A DNA stretch of 64,000 bases from CAKSFT01 sp045544615 (GCA_045544615.1 JAZPZI010000002.1:22750-86749); one strand, 5' to 3'. Shown: positions 26,980 through 35,382, numbered from the stretch's first letter. Program-made: numbers and translations. Notes: generated by a model not told the origin, from the letters alone.

Positions 26980-27525
26980 ATGGACTCGATAGGTTTGGTT
27001 GAAGTCAAGAATGTGAGCAGAGGCATAAAAGTCACCGACGAAATGCTAAAAAGCGCAGGGATAACACTCTTGCAGTCGGGTGCGGTTTGCCCGGGTAAGT
27101 TTGTTTCTATTGTAGGCGGTGACCTGTCATCAATTAAAGCGGCAGTTGACAGAGGTGCTGCAGTTGCAGACGATGATCTGATTGATAAATTTGTAATCGG
27201 AAAGCTTGGCGAGAAGGTATTCGAGGCTATGTGCGGAATAGTTGATGTTCCGAACAAAAAGGCACTCGGGGTTATCGAAACCTTTACAGCGGCAACTGCA
27301 ATTTTAGCAGCTGATGCGGCTGTAAAGACTTCTGTAGTTGAGCTCATTGAAGTCAGAATCGCAAGAGGTATGGGCGGTAAATGTTTTGTAACTCTAACAG
27401 GTAATGTTGCTGATGTCAAAGCGGCAGTTGATGCCGGTGCTGCGATAGCTGAGCGTGAAGGTGTTCTGATAAACAAGGAAGTAATTGCAAATCCGCATCC
27501 GGATTTGTGGCAGGCGGAAATGTAA
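26980..27525 (+). CDS. pduT: BMC-T trimeric shell protein, PduT-like
   Basis: The 181-residue protein has two tandem BMC domains (1-90 and 92-181; IGLVEVKNVSRG, LGVIETFTAAT). Cys37 in SGAVCPGKF is at the place of the PduT cysteine that binds a [4Fe-4S] cluster in the central pore of the trimer. Its position directly after the PduS-like gene supports an electron conduit through the shell. I chose ATG 26980; TTG 26974 is too close to the AAAGGA site. Confidence 0.92.
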   Translation: MDSIGLVEVKNVSRGIKVTDEMLKSAGITLLQSGAVCPGKFVSIVGGDLSSIKAAVDRGAAVADDDLIDKFVIGKLGEKVFEAMCGIVDVPNKKALGVIETFTAATAILAADAAVKTSVVELIEVRIARGMGGKCFVTLTGNVADVKAAVDAGAAIAEREGVLINKEVIANPHPDLWQAEM

Positions 27526-27536
27526 AAGGTGGTAAA

Positions 27537-28052
27537 ATGGAACCAATTGCACACATTATCGGCGTTGCCGGTATAATAGCTTTTGTCATAAGCTATCAGC
27601 AACGGACAAGAAAAGGAATAATAATTTCAAGTATAATAGCAAGAGGACTCTTTATCGCCCAATATGTGCTCTTAGGAGCATATGAAGGGGCGATAATGAA
27701 TTTTGTGGGGAATTTTAGTGCAATCCTTGCCGAGAATAAAGAAAAAAGCTTTATTAAGAAGAATCGGTACTGGTTTGTCGGTATTGTTTATATCACCACT
27801 ATTTTATCTGGAATCCTGACGTGGGAAAGTGCAGTGAGCTTTCTTCCTGTAATTGCAATGCTTTTGCAAAATACAGCATTATGGGCAACAAGGGAGAGGA
27901 CAATCCGTATTCTTTCTCTTTTGGGACTGCCGTTCTGGTTTTCCTATAATACGCTGAGCGGTGCCTATACTTCAATGATTTCGGATATATTCTGTGCAAC
28001 ATCACTTATTGTTGCACTGATCAGATATGATATGTTAAAGAAAAAGGAGTAA
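27537..28052 (+). CDS. YgjV-family integral membrane protein
   Basis: The 171-residue protein has about five or six hydrophobic segments and the start HIIGVAGIIAFVISYQQR that resembles the Imp-YgjV family; function unknown. It starts 11 bases after the BMC-T stop, behind AAAGGTGG, so it probably belongs to the BMC transcript. A role in substrate or product transport is possible but only inferred from position. A PnuC-like transporter is an alternative reading of the fold. Confidence 0.65.
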   Translation: MEPIAHIIGVAGIIAFVISYQQRTRKGIIISSIIARGLFIAQYVLLGAYEGAIMNFVGNFSAILAENKEKSFIKKNRYWFVGIVYITTILSGILTWESAVSFLPVIAMLLQNTALWATRERTIRILSLLGLPFWFSYNTLSGAYTSMISDIFCATSLIVALIRYDMLKKKE

Positions 28053-28055
28053 GTC

Positions 28056-28829
28056 ATGTTAGCTGTTGAAAGACGTACCCAGATTGAACAGATGATTATA
28101 AAGAACAAGAGTGTTCTTGTTCTGGAGCTTGCAAAACAGTTTGATGTTACAACAGAGACAATCAGAAGTGACCTTGAAAAACTCGAAAAACAAGGAGTGT
28201 TGGTCAGAACATATGGCGGTGCAACACTTGTTGAGAGCTCGGAGCCCGATATGGAAATCCACAGACGTGATGTTGTAAATTTTGAAGGTAAGCAGAGAAT
28301 AGGAAAGCGTGCTGCGGCTATGATAAAAGACGGTGAAACCGTATTTTTGGATGCAAGTACTTCGAGTCTGCACCTTGCAAGAAATATAAAGGATAAAAAG
28401 GGAATAACTGTTATAACAAACGCAGAAAAGGTTGTAACTGAATTGTCCGAATGTCCCGATATAAGGGTGATATGTATTGGCGGCATGCTCAATAAAAAGA
28501 ATATGTCTTTTTCGGGAAGAATTTCGGAGGAACAAATCAGGGCAAACTATTATGCCAATAAAGTATTCTTTTCCTGCCGTGGCGTAACTCTCGGCCGTGG
28601 GCTCATGGAGTCATCAGAAGCCGAGGCAGAGGTTAAAAAAGCGATGATTGACTGCTCCGAGACCGCAATATTCCTTTGCGATCAAAAGAAACTCGGCAGA
28701 CTCGGCGTTCCGGTAATTACCGAGCTTAGTAAGATTCATACCTTTATTACCGACATCAAACTCGACGAGGAATGGAACAGAGCACTCGCTGAAAATGATG
28801 TAAGACTTGTTACTGTAGAGGACGAGTAA
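28056..28829 (+). CDS. DeoR-family transcriptional regulator
   Basis: The 257-residue regulator has an N-terminal winged helix (AVERRTQIEQMI, TTETIRSDLEKLEKQG, VRTYGGA) and a DeoR C-terminal sugar-phosphate sensor (DASTS, NAEKVV, LCDQKKLG). DeoR proteins respond to phosphorylated sugars, so this is a good candidate to control the BMC operon with fuculose- or rhamnulose-phosphate as signal. It starts 3 bases after the YgjV-like gene. Confidence 0.92.
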   Translation: MLAVERRTQIEQMIIKNKSVLVLELAKQFDVTTETIRSDLEKLEKQGVLVRTYGGATLVESSEPDMEIHRRDVVNFEGKQRIGKRAAAMIKDGETVFLDASTSSLHLARNIKDKKGITVITNAEKVVTELSECPDIRVICIGGMLNKKNMSFSGRISEEQIRANYYANKVFFSCRGVTLGRGLMESSEAEAEVKKAMIDCSETAIFLCDQKKLGRLGVPVITELSKIHTFITDIKLDEEWNRALAENDVRLVTVEDE

Positions 28830-28830
28830 A

Positions 28831-29622
28831 ATGAAAAAGATAATCAGAAAATGGTATGAAAAAATCGGGTTCCCCGAAAAGTATAATCTGGAGTTTGAAA
28901 AAATCCTCGAAACAGAGACTTTGTGTGAGGAAACTATTGATGAATACAATATAGAGTGTAAAAACGGAAGAAAGAATTTTTTGATGTTTTTGTATTTTCT
29001 GGAGGACCTTGAGAAGAAGTACAGAGAAAAGGGAATCCCCGAGGAAATATTCCTTGCGACTGCACGGGATATGGTCTACTGGACTAATGTGTGGAGTGAT
29101 ATAAAGGGCGAACTCTGGCAGGAGGAAATACTTTGGCTCAAATTCCATTTGTCATTTCGGCTTTTTACACTGGGGAGATTACAGTTTTGTATGAGCCGAT
29201 TTGAAAAGGATTATCCTGAATACGGAATAAAAGCAGGCGATGGTGTGGTTGACATACATATTCCCGCGATGGGTCCGTTAGATATTTCGGAATGCGAAAA
29301 GTCAATTAAAGCAGCAGGCGAGTTTTTTGAAAAGTATTTTCCTGAATTTAAATATAAATTTTATAGCTGTAACTCCTGGCTTTTGGATGAGACTCTCTCA
29401 GAGTTTTTAAAGGCAGACAGTAATATCTTAAAATTTCAAAAACTGTTTAAAATAATAGAAACTCAAAAAAGTTACGGACTTTTGGGGTTTGTGTTCAAGT
29501 GGGATACAAGAATTGAAAACCTCAGAAATTATGAGGCGACATCTTCATTCGCACAAAAGATAAAGGATAAGGCACTATCCGGTGGAGAGTTTTTTGTGGG
29601 ATATGGTTTGATAGAAAAATAA
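28831..29622 (+). CDS. Acyltransferase domain protein (DUF5596-like)
   Basis: The 263-residue soluble protein has an N-terminal helical part and a C-terminal acyltransferase-like half with FTLGRLQFCMSRF, DIHIPAMGPLD, the helix CEKSIKAAGEFFEKYFPEF and NSWLLDETLSEFL. I recognise this as the family often annotated acyltransferase domain-containing protein in Firmicutes; the reaction is not known. Its start lies one base after the DeoR stop, so it is coupled to the regulator. It ends at a terminator shared with galE. Confidence 0.65.
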   Translation: MKKIIRKWYEKIGFPEKYNLEFEKILETETLCEETIDEYNIECKNGRKNFLMFLYFLEDLEKKYREKGIPEEIFLATARDMVYWTNVWSDIKGELWQEEILWLKFHLSFRLFTLGRLQFCMSRFEKDYPEYGIKAGDGVVDIHIPAMGPLDISECEKSIKAAGEFFEKYFPEFKYKFYSCNSWLLDETLSEFLKADSNILKFQKLFKIIETQKSYGLLGFVFKWDTRIENLRNYEATSSFAQKIKDKALSGGEFFVGYGLIEK

Positions 29623-29648
29623 AAGGACTGCAAATGCAGTCCTTTTGG
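29621..29648. terminator. Bidirectional terminator between convergent genes
   Basis: AAAAGGACTGCA pairs perfectly with TGCAGTCCTTTT across two bases. A-runs and T-runs flank it on both sides, so it can serve the plus-strand BMC/DeoR operon and minus-strand galE. Confidence 0.9.
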
Positions 29649-29650
29649 TT

Positions 29651-30664
29651 TTATGAGTTATATCCGTTTGGATTGTTGCTCTGCCATCTCCACGAGTCTT
29701 CGCACATTTCCGAAATCTCTCTTGTTGCTTTCCATTCAAGCTCATCCAAAGCCTTTTTCGGGTTTGCAAAGCATTCTGCAATATCACCCGGACGGCGAGC
29801 TTCAATTTTGTATGGGATTTCCTTTCCGCAAGCTTTGCCGAAAGCCTTGATAACTTCCAAAACTGAATAGCCGTTGCCTGTGCCGAGGTTGAAGATATGT
29901 ACACCCGGAACATCGGTCTTGTGCTCGATTGACTTCAAGTGACCAAGAGCAAGGTCGACAACGTGGATGTAGTCACGCACACCTGTTCCGTCCTTTGTCG
30001 GGTAATCGTTACCGAAAACATGAACACATTCGAGCTTTCCAACAGCAACCTGTGCAACATAAGGGAGAAGATTGTTTGGAATTCCCTTCGGGTCTTCGCC
30101 CATCTTTCCGCTCTTGTGAGCACCGATTGGGTTAAAGTATCTCAAAAGTGTGATTGACCACTTGTCATTTGATACAAAAACATCCTTTAAGATATTTTCT
30201 ATCATAAGCTTTGTTGAACCGTATGGGTTGGTTGTCGATAATGGGAAATCCTCGGTAATCGGCACAGTCTTTGGCATGCCGTAAACTGTTGCAGATGATG
30301 AGAATACAAGGTTATAGACCTCGTGCTTTTCCATAATATCAACAAGGTTCAGCGTTCCTGTTATATTGTTGTGGTAGTATCTGATAGGGATACTAACCGA
30401 TTCACCAACAGCCTTAAGACCTGCAAAATGGATAACTGCATCAATTTTGTGTTCGTCAAACACCTTGTTTGTACCGTCATAGTCTAAAAGGTCTACGTTA
30501 TAGAACGGAAAATCCTTTCCTGTAATTTCTTTCACAACATCGAGTGATTTTTCCGATGAATTGCATAAGTTGTCTAAAACAACGATTTCATAACCTGCAT
30601 TCAAAAGCTCAACACAGGTATGACTTCCGATATAGCCGGCACCGCCGGTTACCAATACCTTCAT
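29651..30664 (-). CDS. galE: UDP-glucose 4-epimerase
   Basis: The 337-residue SDR enzyme interconverts UDP-galactose and UDP-glucose. It has the NAD motif GGAGYIGSH, the catalytic Ser in SSSATVYG with YG, the YGSTK tyrosine-lysine pair and RYFNPIGAH. I chose ATG 30664 after GGAGG in place of the TTG three codons upstream. It complements galT at 10.97 kb in the Leloir pathway. Confidence 0.97.
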   Translation of the reverse strand: MKVLVTGGAGYIGSHTCVELLNAGYEIVVLDNLCNSSEKSLDVVKEITGKDFPFYNVDLLDYDGTNKVFDEHKIDAVIHFAGLKAVGESVSIPIRYYHNNITGTLNLVDIMEKHEVYNLVFSSSATVYGMPKTVPITEDFPLSTTNPYGSTKLMIENILKDVFVSNDKWSITLLRYFNPIGAHKSGKMGEDPKGIPNNLLPYVAQVAVGKLECVHVFGNDYPTKDGTGVRDYIHVVDLALGHLKSIEHKTDVPGVHIFNLGTGNGYSVLEVIKAFGKACGKEIPYKIEARRPGDIAECFANPKKALDELEWKATREISEMCEDSWRWQSNNPNGYNS

Positions 30665-30732
30665 AATTGTCAACCTCCATATTAAAGTTAAAACTATTAT
30701 ACACCAAAAACTTTATTCTTTCAAGGGGGTTG

Positions 30733-30761
30733 TTGATTTTTCTTGAAAAATATGGTAGAAT
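30733..30761 (+). promoter_or_regulatory. Promoter with TATGG-extended -10
   Basis: TTGATT-N17-TAGAAT with TATGG before the -10 box. A small hairpin, GTTTG/CAAAC, follows at the expected transcript start. It is about 90 bases before the gene at 30852. Confidence 0.75.
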
Positions 30762-30851
30762 GGGTTTGGAAAGCAAACTCGATTTAATATATTTTTGTTC
30801 CTGACTTGACACGAACTTTGTCGAATGATGTAAAAAAGGAGCTGTGAATGT

Positions 30852-31304
30852 ATGAAGAAAAATAGTTGTTGGCACATAAGTTTAATATGGGCGATAATAC
30901 TCTATGTTTTTGTGTGCACAGTTTCCATTGTAATATATGGGTCTGATTTCATTCCGGATTGCGGATTTCAAGAATATTCATCATATGAGAAAATATTTAT
31001 GAATTCTTTATTCGTTATATCTATGATTTTAACTGCTTTTGTGGTGAAGAAAGATAGCAGCAGAAATTTTCTTGTGTCGTCTGGGGTGTTTTTGTTATCA
31101 AGCTTTGTTTTGTGTAGAATGGTCAATATTCCTGAAATATTTGCTTTATATGTTAAAGGATACGAAACATTTACACATGAAGTAAACTGGCTAAGGGATG
31201 ATATATGGTTTTACTCTTATAGTGGAGCGTTTTTAGGTTCGATTATAGCAGGAATAATTTTGGTGTTTAGAAAAATATGTCCACAAAATAAAAACATACA
31301 GTAA
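30852..31304 (+). CDS. Small integral membrane protein, unknown
   Basis: The 150-residue protein has about four hydrophobic segments (about 8-28, 48-65, 73-92 and 122-142), short charged loops and a Lys/Asn C-terminus. I do not recognise it. AAAGGAG precedes the ATG. It is AT-rich relative to its neighbours, has its own promoter, and is flanked by inverted copies of a ten-base sequence (30803-30812 and 31324-31333), which may mark recent insertion. Confidence 0.7.
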   Translation: MKKNSCWHISLIWAIILYVFVCTVSIVIYGSDFIPDCGFQEYSSYEKIFMNSLFVISMILTAFVVKKDSSRNFLVSSGVFLLSSFVLCRMVNIPEIFALYVKGYETFTHEVNWLRDDIWFYSYSGAFLGSIIAGIILVFRKICPQNKNIQ

Positions 31305-31397
31305 TGGGTTGTGTGTTTTACTTGTGTCAAGTCCATACAATTTAAAAGATTAGTTTGCCGATTTATAATATTTACATAAACAAACGGAGGAAAAGCA

Positions 31398-31922
31398 ATG
31401 CTTGATTTCAGAAAAGCAACCGAGGCGGATATCGAAAGAATAGTCGGAATTTACTCGGAAATTCATACAACAGAAGAAACAGGAGAGTCACAGGTTGGTT
31501 GGATTCGTGGGATATATCCGGTTAAGGCTACGGCAGAGGCGGCACTTGCAAGAGGTGACCTGTTCGTTGCGGTGGCAGACGGTGTAGTGGTAGGCTCGGC
31601 AATCATAAACCAAATTCAGGTTAAAGAATATGTATTAGGTAAATGGCACTACGATGTGCCAGATGACAGGATTATGGTTTTACACACACTTGCAATTTCA
31701 CCGCATCAATCGGGAAAGGGCTACGGAAAGAGCTTTGTTGCTTTTTATGAGAACTATGCCCGTGACATGGGGTGTGAAGCACTCAGGATGGACACGAACG
31801 AGCGGAATGAAAGAGCAAGGGCGATGTATAAAAAGCTTGGCTATTCTGAGATTGGAATTGTTCCGTGCAATTTCAACGGAATAGAGGGCGTAAATCTGGT
31901 GTTACTTGAGAAAAAGGTTTGA
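31398..31922 (+). CDS. GNAT-family N-acetyltransferase
   Basis: The 174-residue protein starts DFRKATEADIERIVGIYSEI and contains LHTLAISPHQSGKGYGKSF, the acetyl-CoA pyrophosphate loop pattern (Q/RxxGxG/A), and ALRMDTNERNERARAMYKKLGY. The acceptor is unknown. CGGAGG precedes the start, and the PHP gene follows 8 bases later, implying one transcript. Confidence 0.9.
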   Translation: MLDFRKATEADIERIVGIYSEIHTTEETGESQVGWIRGIYPVKATAEAALARGDLFVAVADGVVVGSAIINQIQVKEYVLGKWHYDVPDDRIMVLHTLAISPHQSGKGYGKSFVAFYENYARDMGCEALRMDTNERNERARAMYKKLGYSEIGIVPCNFNGIEGVNLVLLEKKV

Positions 31923-31930
31923 GGTGTAGT

Positions 31931-32716
31931 ATGGACTATAATTATCACACACATACTCACCTGTGCCGACATGCGACGGGGAGTATGGAGGAGTATGTTA
32001 AAAGGGCGATTGAGGGCGGAATAAAGCATATGGGATTTTCCGACCACAGTCCGCACAAAAGAGCCGACGGCGAGGAGTCGTGGTTCAGGATTCCGACCGA
32101 GCGGGCTTCGGAGTATTTTTCCGAGATTGCAAGATTGAGAGAAAAATACGGTGACAGGATAGATATAAAAGCAGGCTTTGAGATGGAGTATTTCCCCAAG
32201 CAGTTTGTAGCGATGTTTGAAAATGCTAAAAAGCTTGGTGCAGAGTATATTATTTTAGGCGAGCACTATATCGAGGAAGAGTATCCCGGCATTTTCCATG
32301 CAAGTGATGAGACCGACAAACCTGAAGATCTCAAAGAGTATGTTGCCTGTGTGGTTGATGCTATAAAAACAGGTGTTTTTACATATATTGCGCATCCCGA
32401 TGTGCTGAATTTTACAGGTGATGTCGGACTCTATAGAGAAGAGATGCGGAAAATCTGTATCGCATCAAGGGAGCATAATATCCCGCTTGAGATAAACTTT
32501 TTGGGAATACGAGGGGGAAGAAAATATCCTACATTGTTGTTCTGGGAGATAGCTGGTGAGGAAAGGTCACCGGTAACATTCGGGTTTGATGCACACGATG
32601 TGGAAAATGCGTATGACGGCGAATCGCTCAAAGTTGCCAAAGAGATGGTTAAGAAGTATTCTTTGAATTATATCGGAAAGCCCAAGCTTATAAATATTCA
32701 GGAAATTACGCTTTGA
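31931..32716 (+). CDS. PHP-domain phosphoesterase, HisJ/HisK-like
   Basis: The 261-residue protein has the PHP metal motifs: YHTHTHLCRHA, GFSDHSP, AGFEMEY, LGEHYI, IAHPDVLNF and GFDAHD. This pattern is that of histidinol-phosphate phosphatases of the HisJ/HisK type. With the HisD/HisB-like genes at 7.7-9.6 kb it could complete a histidinol-forming branch, but it lies far from them and related PHP proteins act on other phosphates. I chose ATG 31931 after GAGGTG. Confidence 0.8.
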   Translation: MDYNYHTHTHLCRHATGSMEEYVKRAIEGGIKHMGFSDHSPHKRADGEESWFRIPTERASEYFSEIARLREKYGDRIDIKAGFEMEYFPKQFVAMFENAKKLGAEYIILGEHYIEEEYPGIFHASDETDKPEDLKEYVACVVDAIKTGVFTYIAHPDVLNFTGDVGLYREEMRKICIASREHNIPLEINFLGIRGGRKYPTLLFWEIAGEERSPVTFGFDAHDVENAYDGESLKVAKEMVKKYSLNYIGKPKLINIQEITL

Positions 32717-32746
32717 AAAATGTCAGCAAAATTTAAATAAATGCTT

Positions 32747-32775
32747 GACAAAACCCGAAAAGTATGATATAGTAC
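32747..32775 (+). promoter_or_regulatory. Promoter of the T-box leader
   Basis: TTGACA-N17-TATAGT stands just upstream of the T-box leader; the leader itself follows within about 20 bases. Confidence 0.8.
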
Positions 32776-32784
32776 CGATATATT

Positions 32785-33059
32785 TGTAAAAAGGCTGTGA
32801 CGGAGAGGGCACATTATTTTGAACCTTTGTTAGAGAAGTGGCGGGTGGTGCAAGCCATAGGTGAGAGAATGTGTTTGTAGCTTCTGAGCCGGAAGGAAGA
32901 AAACAGTTTTTGTGAGTAGAACCTTCCCGTGATTGCTGCGTTAACGCATATGGGTTGTTGGACCCTGAGAGTGGTGACAAATGTCACAATTTGAGTGGTA
33001 CCGCGGGTGAATTACACTCGTCTCAAAGTTTTCAAGTATTCTTTGAGGCGAGTTTTTTT
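32785..33059 (+). ncRNA. T-box leader, probably valine-specific, with terminator
   Basis: The conserved T-box core GAGTGGTACCGCGGGT lies at 32993-33008 and a Stem I apical loop (GGTGCAAGCC) at 32847-32856. The terminator at 33016-33059 pairs ACTCGTCTCAAAG with CTTTGAGGCGAGT and ends in a T run. CACATT in Stem I pairs with AATGTG just before the specifier loop. Counting five bases back from TGAGCC, as in the glyQS leader and in the thrS leader of this window, gives GTA (Val) at 32877-32879, followed by a purine. The bulge TGGT predicts a tRNA with A73, which suits tRNA-Val. Uncharged tRNA should promote read-through into the ligase gene. Confidence 0.85.
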
Positions 33060-33087
33060 GTCTCAGGAAAGGGAGGAAAGTTTTCTT

Positions 33088-35382
33088 ATGGAAAACTCAA
33101 TGAACATCAATTTAAAAATTAAAGAAATGGCAGAGCGTATTCGTGAGCTCCGTGAAATCGAAGGCTATACACCGCTTGAGATGGCGGAGAAAACCGGTGT
33201 GACGGTTGAAGAATACACAAGATGCGAAAACGGTGAGTCAGACTTGAACTTTGCGTTTATCTATCGTTGTGCAGCAGCACTTCGTGTAAACGTAACCGAT
33301 ATTATCGAGGGTGTCAGCCCTAACCTCAAGTCGTATACTCTGACCCGTGCAGGTGCAGGTCAGCAGATTGCAAAGGCTCACGGTATGGTTTACCAGAATC
33401 TTGCATATGCTTTCAAAAACCGTATCGCAGAACCGCTCTATGTTGTCAGCACTTATGATGAGGATGCACAGAACAAGGACATCGAACTCACAACTCACGC
33501 AGGTCAGGAATGTGATATAGTAATTGAGGGTAACTTAATGGTGCAGATTGGCGACCATAAAGAGGTTTTAGGCCCGGGGGACAGTATCTATTATAACTCG
33601 GATACTCCTCACGGTATGATTGCGGTAAACGGCAAGGACTGTAAGTTCTATGCTATGGTATTGAGAGCAGATGTTGAGCTTATTGAAGGTGCATCGTCGG
33701 ATATTGTTACAACAGAACAGATTATCGGCTCGGTTCACAGAGATACAAAGGACAGAATTTATCATAATTTCATTGATATAGTTGAGGACGAAAAGGGAAC
33801 TCCGACCTCAATCACATTCAAGAACGAGGACAAGTTCAACTTTGCATTCGACCTTGTTGATGAGCTCTCAAGACGTGAGCCTGAAAAGCTTGCGATGCTC
33901 CATATCTCAAAGGACGGCACAGAACGCCGCTTTACCTTTACCGATATGAGAAAAGCATCGAGTCAGTGCGCGAACTATTTTGCATCACTCGGTATCAAAA
34001 AGGGAGACAGAGTTATGCTTATCTTAAAGCGTCACTATCAGTTCTGGATGGCGATGCTTGGTTTGAATAAGCTCGGTGCGATTGCTATTCCTGCGGTTGA
34101 CCAGCTTCAGGAGCACGACCTTGAATACAGATTCACATCTGCAGGTGTTAGTGCAATCGTATGTACCGCAGACGGCGAAGTTTCCAAGCATGTTGATGAG
34201 GCTCAGAAAAAGTGTCCGTTACTTGTTAACAAGATGATGGTTGGCGGCGAGCGAGAGGGCTGGAGAAACTTCGACGAGGAATATAAGAGATTCAGCACAC
34301 ACTTTGAAAGAACAGAGGATTCGCCGTGCGGTGATGACCTGATGCTTATGTATTTCACATCGGGAACATCAGGATATCCGAAAATTGCGGCACATAACTA
34401 TAAATATCCGCTCGGTCATTTCCATACTGCAAAGTACTGGCACAATGTTGACCCTGACGGACTTCACTTCACAATTTCAGACACAGGCTGGGCAAAGGCT
34501 ATGTGGGGTAAGCTCTACGGACAGTGGCTCTGTGAGGCGGCAACATTTGTATATGACTTTGACCGCTTTGATGCAGCAGAGATTCTGCCGATGTTTGCAA
34601 AGCACCACATCACAACCTTCTGTGCACCGCCGACAATGCTTCGTATGATGATCAAACAGGATATTTCGAAGTACGATTTTTCATCGGTAAAGCATATGAC
34701 AACAGCGGGCGAGGCATTGAACCCTGAAGTTTACCGCCAATTTGAAAAGGCAACAGGCTTGCAGATTAAGGAAGGCTTCGGTCAGACCGAAAGTACAATG
34801 ATTATTGGTAACCTCGTTGGTAAACCGCATAAAATCGGTGCTATGGGTAAGCCGGCACCTATCTATAAGGTTGAACTTTTGAACTCGGATGGCGAACAGG
34901 TTAAGACCAGTGAATCGGGTGAAATCTGTATCAATATCAAAGACGGCGTACCTTGCGGTCTCTTTACCGGCTACTATGGCGATGAAGAAAAGACAAAGGA
35001 AGTATGGCACGACGGATATTATCACACAGGCGACGTTGCATGGTGTGATGAAGATGGTTTCTACTGGTATGTAGGCCGTGCAGACGATGTTATCAAATCT
35101 TCGGGATACCGTATCGGACCTTTCGAAATCGAAAGTGTTATTATGGAGCTTCCATATGTTTTGGAATGCGGTGTATCGGCAGTTCCTGATGAGGTAAGAG
35201 GTCAGATTGTAAAGGCAAGTATCGTTCTGGTTAACGGAACGGTTGCAAGTGACGAACTCAAAAAGGAAATTCAGACCTATGTTAAGGACAGAACTGCACC
35301 GTATAAGTATCCGAGAATCGTAGAATTCAGGGACAGCTTGCCAAAGACAGTAAGCGGAAAAATTCAGAGAAACAAGCTATAA
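33088..35382 (+). CDS. HTH-cupin-acyl-CoA synthetase fusion protein
   Basis: The 764-residue protein has three parts: an XRE-type HTH (about 8-62), a cupin domain (about 105-185, HAGQECDIVIEG and GDSIYYNSDTPHG), and a complete adenylate-forming ligase (about 205-764). Ligase motifs are YFTSGTSGYPK, GFGQTES, YHTGDVAW, GRADDVIKSSGYRIGP and the C-terminal catalytic Lys in PKTVSGKIQRNKL. It resembles acetate/medium-chain acyl-CoA synthetases. The acid substrate is not known; T-box control and the LIV operon behind it suggest a branched-chain acid. I chose ATG 33088 after GGGAGGAAAG; it is the first start beyond the T-box terminator. Confidence 0.88.
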   Translation: MENSMNINLKIKEMAERIRELREIEGYTPLEMAEKTGVTVEEYTRCENGESDLNFAFIYRCAAALRVNVTDIIEGVSPNLKSYTLTRAGAGQQIAKAHGMVYQNLAYAFKNRIAEPLYVVSTYDEDAQNKDIELTTHAGQECDIVIEGNLMVQIGDHKEVLGPGDSIYYNSDTPHGMIAVNGKDCKFYAMVLRADVELIEGASSDIVTTEQIIGSVHRDTKDRIYHNFIDIVEDEKGTPTSITFKNEDKFNFAFDLVDELSRREPEKLAMLHISKDGTERRFTFTDMRKASSQCANYFASLGIKKGDRVMLILKRHYQFWMAMLGLNKLGAIAIPAVDQLQEHDLEYRFTSAGVSAIVCTADGEVSKHVDEAQKKCPLLVNKMMVGGEREGWRNFDEEYKRFSTHFERTEDSPCGDDLMLMYFTSGTSGYPKIAAHNYKYPLGHFHTAKYWHNVDPDGLHFTISDTGWAKAMWGKLYGQWLCEAATFVYDFDRFDAAEILPMFAKHHITTFCAPPTMLRMMIKQDISKYDFSSVKHMTTAGEALNPEVYRQFEKATGLQIKEGFGQTESTMIIGNLVGKPHKIGAMGKPAPIYKVELLNSDGEQVKTSESGEICINIKDGVPCGLFTGYYGDEEKTKEVWHDGYYHTGDVAWCDEDGFYWYVGRADDVIKSSGYRIGPFEIESVIMELPYVLECGVSAVPDEVRGQIVKASIVLVNGTVASDELKKEIQTYVKDRTAPYKYPRIVEFRDSLPKTVSGKIQRNKL

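Noticed and set aside
18636..27525. Diol dehydratase or glycyl radical enzyme hidden in the BMC operon
   Set aside because: Every gap between the BMC genes is under 100 bases, and no frame has PduCDE or glycyl radical motifs.
32881..32883. Phe (TTC) as the specifier of the first T-box
   Set aside because: TTC touches the conserved TGAGCC base of Stem I; the spacing used by glyQS and by the thrS leader here puts the specifier five bases earlier at GTA. Not excluded completely without folding.
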